Source of the DNA: Epithemia pelagica
Lineage: Eukaryota; Bacillariophyta; Bacillariophyceae; Surirellales; Surirellaceae
Direction: 5' to 3'
Length of the DNA stretch: 64,000 bases
Assembly (NCBI GenBank): GCA_946965045.2
Contig: OX337228.1
Location: forward strand, 2,170,001 to 2,234,000
Position numbers and translations under genes: made by a program. Below are positions 1-10,324 of this stretch, piece by piece (positions within the stretch are counted from its first letter, which is position 1; every line of letters starts with the position of its first letter). The notes beneath the pieces were generated by a model. That model ran no database searches. It was given only the letters and a program-made list of their open reading frames with translations, and was not told the DNA's origin.

Positions 1-548
1 TTGGAGACTGATGCTTGGCCCATTGGCGAGTACTTTGTGCTTGCCCAACGAATCGGACCCCGTGTAAAATTCTGGTGATTCCACGGTGGTTGATGAAAGG
101 GCTCCGCCATCCATTGGTTCATGGATCTTCTCCTCATTCTCCATTTCCGTGCTCTATCAAGATTTGGAGAGTCGGGAGATGGAAGAGTCTTTGGCCTGTG
201 GATGGTATGTTCCTCTTTTCTTCGGTCGGCCTCCAAATCCACCCAATCTTGTGATCCTTTGACTGTCGAAATAGTCGTGGTGGCAGATACAGAAGAATTT
301 GCGGTGACGGGGAGGTTGTCAGCAAAGGAAGACTGATCCGCAACAAGCTTGAGTGTTCGAACATCCAATCCCATGGTCGTGGAGTCCACCAGAAGGGACT
401 CCAGAAGAATCAGGCGTAGTACGCCAACGAAAAACGATAAAGCCATGATGGGCACAAGAATACGACGCATTCCTCTGCTGTCCGCTTGGGTACACGAGTC
501 GAACGAGAGGAAGCGAAGCTTGTGTTTTCTGTTCCATTGGATGGTCAT
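1..548 (-). CDS. Type II membrane protein, N-terminal part, cut by the window edge
   Basis: A minus-strand reading frame is open from an ATG at 548 to the left edge, about 182 codons without a stop. The first 26 residues are basic. A second in-frame ATG at 470 (MRRILVPIMALSFFVGV) opens a single hydrophobic segment, followed by a polar Ser/Thr-rich stem and then a basic, Trp-containing stretch (RRSMNQWMAEPFHQPPWN). This short cytosolic tail, one anchor and lumenal stem is the usual plan of Golgi type II enzymes, but the catalytic part would lie outside the window, so no function is assigned. Competing frames in the same stretch are short. Either ATG could be the start. It is real coding sequence rather than chance mainly because of the unbroken length and the membrane anchor directly after a Met. 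Confidence 0.5.
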   Translation of the reverse strand, partial: MTIQWNRKHKLRFLSFDSCTQADSRGMRRILVPIMALSFFVGVLRLILLESLLVDSTTMGLDVRTLKLVADQSSFADNLPVTANSSVSATTTISTVKGSQDWVDLEADRRKEEHTIHRPKTLPSPDSPNLDRARKWRMRRRSMNQWMAEPFHQPPWNHQNFTRGPIRWASTKYSPMGQASVS

Positions 549-869
549 GGTAAAAGGAGCACGCTGGTCCACTAATGAATGAACAACTGTCCCAGGGGAG
601 AGAGGCAAGAGGTGCGCGTCCGGATCTTGGTCTGTGCGCGTGGTGGGCACTTCCGAATGCGCGTGGACCGTTGAATGAAGTGCGCCGTCCTCAAGCACTC
701 ACACGACAAGATAGCTTAGGTAGCGAAAACTAGAGGAATAGCCAAAGTAACAAGTAATGTCATTGTCCACCAGAAAAGAAGAGACAAAAGGGAAAAGGAC
801 TACTATACCTTTGTTTAACAGGATATATGCTTCCCCATCTCATCGCATCGCTAAAGAGAATGGCACTTC
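549..869. other. Intergenic, upstream of the left-edge gene
   Basis: This stretch lies between the start of the left-edge membrane protein and the stop codon of the aldehyde-dehydrogenase-like gene, both on the minus strand. It must hold the promoter of the first and the 3' end of the second. No repeat, RNA gene or clear motif was seen. Confidence 0.4.
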
Positions 870-3455
870 CTAAAAGAGAGAACGCAACCACTTCTTGGAC
901 GACATTGTCAAACGCATGATGAACTCCTCGTCTCTCGGCGCTGTGCTTTTCACATGACCCATGGGGAAATAGAGCGACGCGAACTGACCGACCATGGGGA
1001 AGACAGACATGGGTTCGTCAACTCGTGCCACCTGAAAGACAACTAAGGAGTCCTTCCCCGTACCACCATTGTCAGCTACTCGATGTTGCAGTTCTTGTTC
1101 CGTTTCCACAACATATGACAACTTGTGCTTGTCACAGATGCTCTTCATGGCAGAGTTACCCGGTGGCAGCGACAGTTGAAGCTGATCACGAGCTGACGAA
1201 GCATGAAATAGGATCGAGATGGGAGCGCAAGCATCCCATGTTGTACTGTCCGAACCACACCGCACGATCGTTGTGGTTTGCAAAGGCGGACGTTGAATAC
1301 CCCACAAAACGGTGCGGGCCTGGTCAGTCAACCTCACTTCTTTTGGATTGCAAACATCAACGTTTCGCAAATACTCAACCAGTAAGCAACAATAGCCACG
1401 AATCTCTTCACTCTGCACTTCTTCCACCAGATTTGCAGACGATTTGATCCATGTGGTCCCAACCGATTGTTGACGCAAAAAGTCGGATTGGTATGTGGTA
1501 TCATAGGACGGGTTCGAGCTGGGTACATAAACGGGAAACTTGGTATATTTGGCCATTTCATTACGTGGTGGAACTTCCCCAAAGATTTCGCCTTCTTGAG
1601 GACGAGCCTGGCAAGTCAAAGCAGGAGGGAAAAGTTTAGGTAATGGATTGGTAGGAATCACGTCACTATTACGTCCGCCCACTGTATAAACAGCCAACGC
1701 TGTTCGATCAAAGAGACGACGAAGATTTTTGTACGAGTCGACCATATTTCCATTAATGGCCAAGGAAATGGGCTGCGTTTGATTCAACCAATGAGCCAAC
1801 TTGTCCACTGTCGCGTAGTCCCATGGATCGGTTTCAAGCTTGGTGTAGTCCACAACAACTTTGCGCCAATATTCGGGCAACCCATTCTTGCCTTCCTCTG
1901 TCGTTGGTTCTGGTAATTTGTCGTTGAGCTTCCAGTAGGAGTGAGATTTTTCGTCGAATATGTACCCAGCTGATTCCGGAGGACCTTTCGAATCTGTATT
2001 GGGGAAAATGCCGTCGCATTTCTTTTGACGCAAAGCCTCCACTGGGGAATCAATGGTTTGGGCACAAGACGCCATGATACCCTCGACGTCGTCCTCAGTG
2101 AAGCTGGGGGGTACAATGACATGCCGCAAAGCGGTGCACTGACCTGCACTTTCAATTGACGCACTCGTCGCAATGGCGGCTTTCATTTCTGCTGTAAACC
2201 ACTCCTCTTCTTCTTCGTCGATTTTTGATTTCGTGGCAGGGGCCTTGGTATTTGGATTGGAGTCAAGCTTTTTTCGGTTCATCATGTTTTTGACTGCTTC
2301 CACGTCCACTGCATCCTGGGGGTCGCTGTCAATAGGGTCTGCTTGCTTGGCCGTGGATAAAAGCATCGTGTTGGGCCCTCCTGTACTTGCAATGGTATTG
2401 GGATAAATGGAGGTGATTTGGGCAGCCAACTCACGAGAACCAGTCATGTACAGATTCCCTGTTTGGTCTTGACAAGTTTGCAAAATGTCCTTGATATCGT
2501 CCAATGAGCACGACAAATAGGTAATCATTCCTGGATCCACTCCTTGTTTTTGAATCGCTTGTTCAATCAAGAGCTGTGTCCATCGGAAGGAATGTTGTTG
2601 CACTTGGTTGGTCCGTCCCAAGATCAAGACCGGCACGCCCACTTCGAGGCTACGGATCACCTTACGACTAAGATCAAGGAAATTCGAAAAGTTGGAAACA
2701 CAATGGACAAAGATTGGCTTCCGGTTTACTGTCACATGTTTTCGTTTTTCTTCCAACAACAAGTAGTCATTCAAACGACGTTCCACCACACACGCCATAA
2801 CAGCCTCCTCCAACTCCGTTGCCCCATCTTGCTTGGCAAAATCCATGCACTGATTCCCAACCAAGGCACCACCATGATGTGTCAAAATGTCTTGTTCTGC
2901 TTGACGAATCTGATCGCGTAAATCAGTCCATTTTGATTGGAAGCTACATATATGCGGTTTGAGTACGGTTTCAACCTGTTCTCTACTTGCCAAGACTTGC
3001 AGACCATTCACTTGTCCCATAGCATCAAGAGTCTCGACTGGCTTGGTCTCATGAGGTAGCGCTTTCCCGTTGACGATACTGCATATGGGGTCCTTGAACC
3101 ACTGCTCCGCATCAAACTTTTCATCAAGAAAGGTCAGCCCAGCACTGCGGAAATCATCGGGATTTGGGTGAGGCAGTCCCTTGAAGCAAGATTCGTATTC
3201 CGATGTTCCGAAATGGAAGGCGCCAAACATTCGTTGACCATAGTAGCTGTTATCCGAAGCACTGGACAAAGCCCTAACATTTTGTGATCCAGTCCATCGT
3301 TGGATTGAAAGATTTTTCCATTTTTGATGGCTCGACCCTGTGTGCTGTGTTGGCAATGGTCGACCGACAAGCTCCCTAGACCAGCTTTGCAGTCCAAGCC
3401 GCTTGTGTAGGATGGACTCGAGGTTGAACTTCACCATCATTCTCTGTTGTATCAA
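870..3455 (-). CDS. Aldehyde-dehydrogenase-superfamily protein, probably mitochondrial
   Basis: Single-exon frame of 861 codons. ALDH landmarks appear in the family's order, in diverged form: a nucleotide-binding-type strand VGVPVLILGRTNQVQ (about residue 275), LYMTGSRELAAQI resembling the TGS turn (about 335), TGGPNTMLL resembling the E-L-G-G stretch (about 360), and SAGQCTALRHVIVP (about 445), matching the catalytic-cysteine neighbourhood. An acidic, Lys-rich insertion separates the last two. The first 60 residues are basic, Ser/Arg-rich and free of acidic runs (SWSRELVGRPLPTQHTGS), as in mitochondrial presequences. At 861 residues it is far longer than the usual 480-500, the extra length being an N-terminal domain and an extended C-terminal half. 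Whether it is catalytically active is uncertain because the motifs are weak. The start could be the Met at 3455 or one of the two Mets shortly after it. Confidence 0.6.
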   Translation of the reverse strand: MIQQRMMVKFNLESILHKRLGLQSWSRELVGRPLPTQHTGSSHQKWKNLSIQRWTGSQNVRALSSASDNSYYGQRMFGAFHFGTSEYESCFKGLPHPNPDDFRSAGLTFLDEKFDAEQWFKDPICSIVNGKALPHETKPVETLDAMGQVNGLQVLASREQVETVLKPHICSFQSKWTDLRDQIRQAEQDILTHHGGALVGNQCMDFAKQDGATELEEAVMACVVERRLNDYLLLEEKRKHVTVNRKPIFVHCVSNFSNFLDLSRKVIRSLEVGVPVLILGRTNQVQQHSFRWTQLLIEQAIQKQGVDPGMITYLSCSLDDIKDILQTCQDQTGNLYMTGSRELAAQITSIYPNTIASTGGPNTMLLSTAKQADPIDSDPQDAVDVEAVKNMMNRKKLDSNPNTKAPATKSKIDEEEEEWFTAEMKAAIATSASIESAGQCTALRHVIVPPSFTEDDVEGIMASCAQTIDSPVEALRQKKCDGIFPNTDSKGPPESAGYIFDEKSHSYWKLNDKLPEPTTEEGKNGLPEYWRKVVVDYTKLETDPWDYATVDKLAHWLNQTQPISLAINGNMVDSYKNLRRLFDRTALAVYTVGGRNSDVIPTNPLPKLFPPALTCQARPQEGEIFGEVPPRNEMAKYTKFPVYVPSSNPSYDTTYQSDFLRQQSVGTTWIKSSANLVEEVQSEEIRGYCCLLVEYLRNVDVCNPKEVRLTDQARTVLWGIQRPPLQTTTIVRCGSDSTTWDACAPISILFHASSARDQLQLSLPPGNSAMKSICDKHKLSYVVETEQELQHRVADNGGTGKDSLVVFQVARVDEPMSVFPMVGQFASLYFPMGHVKSTAPRDEEFIMRLTMSSKKWLRSLF

Positions 3456-3971
3456 AGACCTCTTGGCTGGGCCTTACAAAAGATCCTTTGCTGACGGATG
3501 AATCAATGATGGGTTGAGAGTTGAGAAGGCGAAAATGGGATCAACCTGCCAGCTAGGTCCTCTACCTCATCGCTACAATCATTATTTACTGCTAGGGGAG
3601 TGGAGGGATCTGACTCTGACCCGTTTCTATATCGTTACTTGGATAGGAACAAAGAGTCCACTTTGGACTATCGATCTCATCGCATCTATTTCCTATTGCG
3701 ATACGATTGTATCTATAGACTTAGCACATGGAAGTACATTACGTGGAAAAAGTAGGTCGGAACCATACTCTTCAGGTGTCTGACGTTCTGTTGTTGTTGT
3801 TGTTGTTGTTACGTGTGTGAGAGTGAGATACTATCAACTTTGAAAAGAAGAGGTGCAGAAGATCATGGTGGCATGGGTTCCAGTGCTGTAGGAGTGTGTA
3901 GTCTCAACTATCCATTACTTCTACATCACGGCATCAGTAAGCAAAAGATGCTTTCACCAATGCCAATCTTT
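3456..3971. other. Intergenic with a TTG/GTT microsatellite
   Basis: Upstream region of the aldehyde-dehydrogenase-like gene and 3' flank of the ferredoxin gene. It holds a trinucleotide microsatellite of about seven GTT units near 3789-3811. Short open frames here lack family resemblance and are not called. Confidence 0.5.
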
Positions 3972-4815
3972 TCATTTGTCGGCGGAAGAGAACCCATCAT
4001 TCGGAATTCGCAGCTGTGAAGAAGAAGAGCCCGTTAGAGGAAAATTGTCATACATGCTATAACCATCGTACCAAGTTCACAACACTCACCTTCATGCCAG
4101 CGTACTCTTCTTTGACATGTATTTGGCAACCGAGTCGCGAACTGCAAAAACGATTCAAAAATTAGACACACGAGTCGAGGAATGACACTGCGCAGGTAGC
4201 GGGTATGTCGGAACTCACGTGTCTGTAACAGAGAAAGCCAAATCTAGCATATCGTCTTCTTCTTCCGATTTGGTGGGGAGTTTGTCGTATATTTCTGGTT
4301 CGAAAACCAGGTGGCATGTGCTACAGGCCAGTTCTCCACCACATGCTCCTTCTAATTCCACATTATTGGCATGTGCTGCGTCTAGCAAATGGTCCCCTAC
4401 CACAGCCTGGACTTCGACTTCCCTTTCAATGCTTCCATCTGGTCGTTCCTCCATAAACGTAATTGGGACTGTTTTTTTCTGTTCACTGCTCACTGCTGCA
4501 CCATCATCCGAAGCTGGCTTACGCACTGAAGGGATCCATATCCAAATGAGATCATGAAATGAGATCACGTGTGCAAGAGACCAAGGCGTGTCATTCGAGA
4601 AAAAAACAAAAGTACATACAATGGTAGGTTTTGGTTGTGAGAGACGACTTTCTTGTCCGTGTTCGAACCGTCCCTTTGGTTGTTCTGCCGTATGACAGCC
4701 CATCCAGTAGAAGAATTTGCGAGTTTCGCAAAGCAGCGGTATCCAGAGACCGCCATACGGCTCTTTCCGATTTCATAAGAGTACGCAATGCAATCATTTT
4801 CGAAAAATGCGCCAT
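3972..4815 (-). CDS. Mitochondrial adrenodoxin-type 2Fe-2S ferredoxin, four exons
   Basis: Exons on the minus strand are 4815-4620, 4525-4219, 4141-4090 and 4013-3972. Introns are 94, 77 and 76 bp, all GT-AG, and the frame is kept at each junction. The first exon encodes a basic, acid-poor presequence ([20 protein letters not shown]) typical of mitochondrial import. The second holds the cluster-binding loop: [14 protein letters not shown] gives three Cys ligands, and GCQIHV in exon 3 supplies the fourth. The last exon ends LRIPNDGF, matching the family's C-terminus. Such proteins pass electrons from ferredoxin reductase to iron-sulfur-cluster assembly and related reactions in the matrix. The [11 protein letters not shown] helix before the last ligand is the partner-binding acidic face of the family. 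Family assignment is firm; intron borders are inferred from sequence only. Confidence 0.92.
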
Positions 4816-5895
4816 GGCGAGAATCCGCCGCTGAAAAATTCAGTCCTTATTTATGACGTCAGATATCGGAATTGACGGCTGTTGCATCGATCGCTCATCA
4901 GACGCATTAAGGTCCACAGGTGATCGCCGGGTGATACACAATCCATCTCAAATTGGCATTGCCTGAACATGGACCCTGGATCCAAGCGCCTGAACATGAT
5001 AGATCCTGGATCCAAGCCATGATTCATCTACCGAAGCGGAGGGTGGAGATGTAGGAGTAGTTGGTAAGACGTAGTAGTAGCACTTCTCTTTTACTCCACA
5101 AGAAATGAGTCCAGTTCACGTTGTAAACTTGGTGCAAAGGTAGTCGATAATTTCAACCGGCAATTGATAGACGCAAGAAAAATTCGAAGCGATGGCAGCC
5201 ATGTCATTATCCAGAATAAAAAAGCTTGTAGCGGCAAGAAACTGTCCCTGCGATATCATAATCAAGGCCAGTTCTAACTTTCAACCGTTCGAGCGAAGAC
5301 AGGCCATTAAGGTGCATATCTGCGATATCCCACGTTCGGCTTCCAGTTGCCGTACAATAGACCAATGTCCCCATTTTCTGGTGAGCTGTAGACGATGGCA
5401 TACCGCGTGAGTGGCGATAGCCACACTTTTTTGATATTGATACAATAGAGCTCCTCTACGAATAGAATGTCTGGCGCGACTGGATTGGGTCGATATCGGT
5501 TCGCGACTCGCGACTCCCGTCACGCTCCCCCAAGGTCCATAGCACTTGCATATTTGTGGGTCCCGTCCTGAATAACTCCCCTTCGCTCTCATGCTAGTTC
5601 ATCTATTGATAGCAGTGATTTTACAATAACCCGAAGGACAGGAAGTAGGGAGTTCCCCAATGGAGACTTTTTGATTTAGTCGTCAGATACGCCCAGTCAA
5701 GGAATGACCGCAGGCACAACCCCCAGAATTGACTGTCTGTGCCTCCTCTGTGCGTTCCACATTCTCTGGTCTGGGCCTATTCGCCTATCTAAAGGAGGCA
5801 ACTGGCAACTCTCGCATGAGCCAAAGGAAGTAGACGAGCACATAAGAGGCAGTCCTTTCTGGTTCGAGTTGGTGAAGGAAGATCGAAGATAGACG
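4816..5895. other. Intergenic, divergent promoter region
   Basis: About 1.1 kb between the divergently transcribed ferredoxin and ankyrin-type genes. It contains two imperfect tandem copies of a unit with CCTGGATCCAAGC near 4962-5019. No credible gene was seen; the open frames on both strands overlap each other and look like chance. Confidence 0.5.
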
Positions 5896-8800
5896 ATGAC
5901 TGCTGTTGCAAACACAGCGGCAGAGACACCGAAAGCTCCCGGCGCAGAAATTGAGGTTGACTATGGCTATGAGGATACCGGCATTGATTACGGATATGGC
6001 GACGCCGAACCATCCCCCGCTGAACCTGCTCCTGAGCAGCCGAAAACCAACAACAACAACAGCGGACAGCATGGTGGAAGACATAGGCGTCTTTCTTCTT
6101 TTGTAGGATCTGGGACAAATACGTCGACAGATGGAGATCATCATGGCGGCGGTGGCGGCGGAGGTGCAGGTGGTGGCGGCGGTGGAGGCGGAGGTGGTGG
6201 TCATAAGCGGCGTGGACGACGTCTCAGTATGTTTGCCTTTGCAGGACAAGACAATGATATGGACGAATTTAACAAAAACGGGACGAAAGAGGACTCAAAC
6301 AAGGATCACAAAGGTAAGGGTGCCAAGACACAGCAGCGTAGGATGGATGATATTAGTAGCAATAGTGGTCACCATGGGGGTGGAATGTTGGGAAGTTTCT
6401 TCCGAGGTGGAGGTGGTGGTAATAATAATCAGGGAGGAGGTGGCGATGCCAAAGGACCCACAAGGCGACGTGGAAGACGACTGAGTATGATTGCTTTTGA
6501 TGGAGGTAACCATAATCTAAACAGTGAAGATGGCCACGATGTCAGCCCCCCCAAGTCAGAGCCACCCGAAGCTGCACCAGAGCCCTCTAATCGACGTAAT
6601 AATGCGTTGCGAGGAGGCAGCTCTCATACAAGCCCAAGTGCAGATGGTGCTACCAGAAAGAACAAGTACTACCCTGCCGTACAACTACCCGCGGAGTACC
6701 TAGCCGATGCCTCGGCGAACAAACCCATTACAAGGACAATGGGAACAGGAGGAACGACAGCCTCGCATGGTAGTGTTGCATCTGCTCAGCAATTCTCGTC
6801 GCAACAACCTGTGATCGCTTCTCCCGCACGACGTGCTCAACGAAGGTCTAGTTTCGGGGGTGCTTTAACCCCATCAACGACCGCGGTGTCTCCTACAAAT
6901 GTTCAGGAAAACAGTCGGAGATATACAATGGTTGGCTCTAGTCCCGAACAAACTCCCACTAAGTATGTAGGACGCCCCCCACATGCTTCACCAGGAAAGG
7001 GTCCACCTCCAAGCCCAAACAAACATCCTAGAGGTGTCCCATCACCGCGTCCTGGAGCTCACCCCTCAAATGGCCATCGTGGACAAGGATCATCACTGGG
7101 GCATTCCTCTTCCCACTCTGCATCTGCTCCGCATCAATCCAAGCAAATCAGTGGAAAGGTCGGAATGGCAGTCTTGGATCAATCTGGTCATTCTACGCCG
7201 CAGTCGCCACGTACACAGAAGCGCGCTATTGGTAAACTCGCTGTTCAAGGTGTCCCAGAAGCCTCGATACATAAGGTTTCTGTACCTAGTGAGTGGTCGA
7301 CATCTCTCGATAGCAACGATGAAGGTGTTGTGGAAGAGGAGTCTGAGTTGCAGCAGTACATGAAATCCATGGAACTGGGATCATCGTCACACAGTGCACA
7401 AGGTGGTGGCGCAAGTGTCAATTCATCCAATGTTTCGTCGTCAGCCTCTGTAGGTTCGTCGGCTGGTATGTACCGCAAGGAAGTGGCGGCCATGGCACGG
7501 GAGGCACGGGCGTTGACGGCAGCCGGTATTGAACCGGGACCTAACAATATGTCCCTCTTGTACATTTTGGCCCGATGTTGTGATTGGTCAGCGGTCTTGG
7601 AGGAAGTCAAGCTCTCCCCTCGTGATGCCAAGGTGGTGAGTGAGAAAGATGGCACGACCGCCTTACACTTGGCGGTCATGTCGAGAACAAATCCCATGAT
7701 GAGGGATGGAAAAGCGGGTGAACCTGCACCCATGGAAGTAGTTGAAGCCTTGGTGCAGGCCTGCCCAGAAGCAGCCATCATTCGATGTGCGAAGAAGAGA
7801 TACACCCCACTGTGTTACGCCTGCTTAGTGGCCGATGTCAACTATGACATGGACGATTGTGCAAAGATTGTTGAACTCTTGATAAAACATGCGCCACACA
7901 GTCCATTCGTCTTCACTGACGACGGGTTCTCGGCCTTGGACATTCATATCTTGTCCTACAGTCAACTTCATAAACACAAGGAAGAAATTGGCAGTGGGAG
8001 CGCGCGGGCAATGTCTACCGTTGTCTTGCAAACTCTGCTGACTGGGGAACCCTCGTTGGCGGACGCTCGCGTATATCGAAACAAAATTAGAGGACCGTTG
8101 GAGCTGTTGTATAGATGCAACATCGATGAATTTAAGGAGGCCGTGGATAAGCAAGAAGAGCTAGAGCTGAACGACGATATGGACCAGGAGCATGTTGAAG
8201 CGGTGCTCAGCGACTGGTGGGCCTGGAAGTGGAGTTTGATGTTGTTGAGGTATGCATCGATAAGCGCTGGACAAGACGTTTCGCCATTTAAGGCTGTTCA
8301 TGCATCTGCGAGATTGGTCGGATGCCCTCTTCCAGTGTTGGCGCTTTCTGTGAATACGTTTCCGAAGCAAGTCACAGAACGGGATCCAACGGGGGATATT
8401 TACAATGTAAGTAGTTTTTTGTCGTCGCTCGTGGATAGCTCTCTGTGCGCTGAAACTCACCCGTTCTATTTTGTCACTATTTCGCAGCTACCACTTCATG
8501 AAGTTTGTAGCTGGCGTGCCGATACAGAGAATGTCGCTGGCGACCCATTCATTGCAACCAGAAAATTCAAAGCCATGCGTATGTTGTTGGAACAGTTTCC
8601 GGAGGCCGCCCGCATGACAAACAATTGTGGCGAAACCCCCCTCCAGCTGGCCGTGGAAACATGTACACCTTGGCATGGGGGACTGGAAGCCCTGGTTGAG
8701 GCCTGCCCCAAGGCGTTGAAGTTCCCTCGTAAATTACGAATAACCGACAATGGGCTCTCCTTAGCTGTCGCGAACCACTCTGCCATTGATTCCGTCGCCA

Positions 8801-9057
8801 CATACGACAGCGAAGAGCCAGACCCATTGGAGCCCTTGGAAAACATGTATCCATTTTTAGTTTCGGCAGTGCTAGGAGGCGTATCGCGAAATAAACTGCG
8901 ACCACCCGTCTCCTTTTCGGACGAAATGGCCAAAGAACATTATGCTAACTTGGAACGAAAGGACCTTCAAGCAGTGCGTGCTGTTTATGGACTTTTGAGG
9001 GCGAGGCCAGAAGTCTTAGCGAAGTACCGAAACTTTATGAAGCAGTCGGGGGCATAG
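5896..9057 (+). CDS. Ankyrin-type repeat protein with a Gly-rich, basic N-terminal half
   Basis: The frame has 1053 codons. It contains a probable 81-bp intron at 8407-8487 (GTAAGT...TTCGCAG) that keeps the frame and has no stop. Removing it joins IYN to LPLHEVCSW, the classic start of an ankyrin-type repeat, giving 1026 residues. Residues 1-520 are disordered: a YGYEDTG/YGYGDAE acidic start, Gly tracts, and three copies of a basic module of the type RRGRRLSMFAF (near residues 105, 195 and, weaker, 63) that could be kinase sites. Residues 540-1050 carry ankyrin-type units (DGTTALHLAVM, NCGETPLQLAVE). Diatom genomes hold many such proteins; the partner and role are unknown. The ATG at 5896 is the first in frame after a stop. 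Confidence 0.8.
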   Translation: MTAVANTAAETPKAPGAEIEVDYGYEDTGIDYGYGDAEPSPAEPAPEQPKTNNNNSGQHGGRHRRLSSFVGSGTNTSTDGDHHGGGGGGGAGGGGGGGGGGGHKRRGRRLSMFAFAGQDNDMDEFNKNGTKEDSNKDHKGKGAKTQQRRMDDISSNSGHHGGGMLGSFFRGGGGGNNNQGGGGDAKGPTRRRGRRLSMIAFDGGNHNLNSEDGHDVSPPKSEPPEAAPEPSNRRNNALRGGSSHTSPSADGATRKNKYYPAVQLPAEYLADASANKPITRTMGTGGTTASHGSVASAQQFSSQQPVIASPARRAQRRSSFGGALTPSTTAVSPTNVQENSRRYTMVGSSPEQTPTKYVGRPPHASPGKGPPPSPNKHPRGVPSPRPGAHPSNGHRGQGSSLGHSSSHSASAPHQSKQISGKVGMAVLDQSGHSTPQSPRTQKRAIGKLAVQGVPEASIHKVSVPSEWSTSLDSNDEGVVEEESELQQYMKSMELGSSSHSAQGGGASVNSSNVSSSASVGSSAGMYRKEVAAMAREARALTAAGIEPGPNNMSLLYILARCCDWSAVLEEVKLSPRDAKVVSEKDGTTALHLAVMSRTNPMMRDGKAGEPAPMEVVEALVQACPEAAIIRCAKKRYTPLCYACLVADVNYDMDDCAKIVELLIKHAPHSPFVFTDDGFSALDIHILSYSQLHKHKEEIGSGSARAMSTVVLQTLLTGEPSLADARVYRNKIRGPLELLYRCNIDEFKEAVDKQEELELNDDMDQEHVEAVLSDWWAWKWSLMLLRYASISAGQDVSPFKAVHASARLVGCPLPVLALSVNTFPKQVTERDPTGDIYNVSSFLSSLVDSSLCAETHPFYFVTISQLPLHEVCSWRADTENVAGDPFIATRKFKAMRMLLEQFPEAARMTNNCGETPLQLAVETCTPWHGGLEALVEACPKALKFPRKLRITDNGLSLAVANHSAIDSVATYDSEEPDPLEPLENMYPFLVSAVLGGVSRNKLRPPVSFSDEMAKEHYANLERKDLQAVRAVYGLLRARPEVLAKYRNFMKQSGA
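8407..8487 (+). other. In-frame 81-bp intron without a stop codon
   Basis: It starts GTAAGTAG and ends TTTCGCAG, is a multiple of three and contains no stop. The 27 residues it would encode break an ankyrin-type repeat, so splicing is the likelier reading, but retention would still give a full-length protein. Confidence 0.75.
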
Positions 9058-9707
9058 CAATACTGTGAAATGGTTTCTCCTTTACGAAGGGTCTACCGCA
9101 AGTTCTACATCCATACATGAAAGCGGAAGACGTCTCAAACACCATGTTAATACTCCTAGCTGAAAACGGACTTGCTTCATCGACATAGGTTTTTCTTAAT
9201 TGGAAAGAGACTTTGGTTGAGGTCCACTAGAAGGTTGTATCATGGGTGAAATGAAAGAATCACTGGTCATCGCTACAAGAAGCTCTGACCTTGCTTGTAT
9301 AGCCGTTTTCACCCTTTGGTAGGAGGAGAAAGTGGATATGGACGGGAAGGAAGAGGGGTATTTTTTGTCGACAATCGACAGCTTTTTGGAAAAAATGAGA
9401 ATGAAATTGGAATGGATTTTTTCATAGCGGTCGGTTCTTCATGCACCTATTGCAACTTAATTCCTGGTCGCTCTGAAGAGCGAGGAGGAGTATCTCAAAG
9501 ATTCGTCGGTGCTCTCAGATTTTCATTCACAGAACACACACAAATTCCCCCTTTTCATTTCAACAGCAAGACCCAGGGACAGGACAGGGACAGCAAGTAC
9601 AACAGCGATCACCTGGTCCTCAGTTCTTCTCTCTCTGGCAGTGATACGTTAAGTCGATCAGTTCTGTGGAATTTTCCTTCGACGTAGAGGTGGATCCCGA
9701 GAGAACG
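9058..9707. other. Intergenic
   Basis: Region between two plus-strand genes. One 130-codon open frame at 9295-9687 has no recognisable features, no ATG-supported conserved start and unremarkable composition; it is not called as a gene. No repeats seen. Confidence 0.4.
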
Positions 9708-10324
9708 ATGATGGAAGTGAAGGGTAGAATCCAGCTACCGTACATTGTCATGTTATTCGTCACAATATCGATGACAGTGACCAGTACGACGGCGCTGGAT
9801 GTCGACCCGGGTGCCGATTTCAGTGGATATATGGAAGATTTGAAAAATAAAGAAGCTGAAGCTGAACGACAGAGAAATATTCTGAATGAACACGAGGTTT
9901 GTAGTTTGCTGTGCCTTCATGCCTTGGTATTTTATATTTCAAACGATATCTCATACTTCATTTCGGAAATCGGTTCTTTGCCCTCGGTCGCTAGATGTGG
10001 CGACAAACTACATGGAGCGGCTATTTTGTCCGTCAATTACAAAAACTTGGAAACCATTTCGCGCCTTTCTTTGAAGCGCTTGCTGATCTTGTCGAAGGAA
10101 GTACAGCCGAAGAAACTCCAGCTACTGTTTTGTTCACTTTACTCATTCGAACATTGGTGATCTCGGCGTACATTGTCGCCGCGTATGCCATTGCCCGAAT
10201 TCTGAACTCTATCTTTGGGCAAGACATTGTTATCGAAGAAGAAATCGTCATCGAAGAAGAAGAAGGAGACGGCGAGGTTACGGACGAGTCAAACGAGACA
10301 AATGAAGGCAAAAAAGCAAAATAA
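9708..10324 (+). CDS. Small membrane protein with signal peptide, two exons
   Basis: Exons 9708-9896 and 9995-10324 join across a 98-bp GT-AG intron in phase 0, giving 172 residues. The first 30 residues form a signal peptide (IQLPYIVMLFVTISMTV). A short charged helix follows (EAEAERQRNILNEHE). The second exon encodes an amphipathic stretch, one membrane helix (TLLIRTLVISAYIVAAYAIA) and a strongly acidic tail (VIEEEIVIEEEEGDGE) ending in Lys/Ala residues. The layout suggests a single-pass protein of the secretory system with an acidic cytosolic tail. No family is recognised. The ATG at 9708 is followed at once by a second ATG at 9711, so the exact start is ambiguous by one residue. Intron assignment rests on signals plus the loss of coding character in between. 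Confidence 0.65.

Noticed and set aside
5281-5592. A 103-codon minus-strand frame in the ferredoxin-ankyrin spacer
   Set aside because: Overlaps other short frames on both strands, lacks any recognisable feature, and looks like chance.
9295-9687. A 130-codon plus-strand frame
   Set aside because: No recognisable motif, no homology by eye and unremarkable composition between two well-supported genes.
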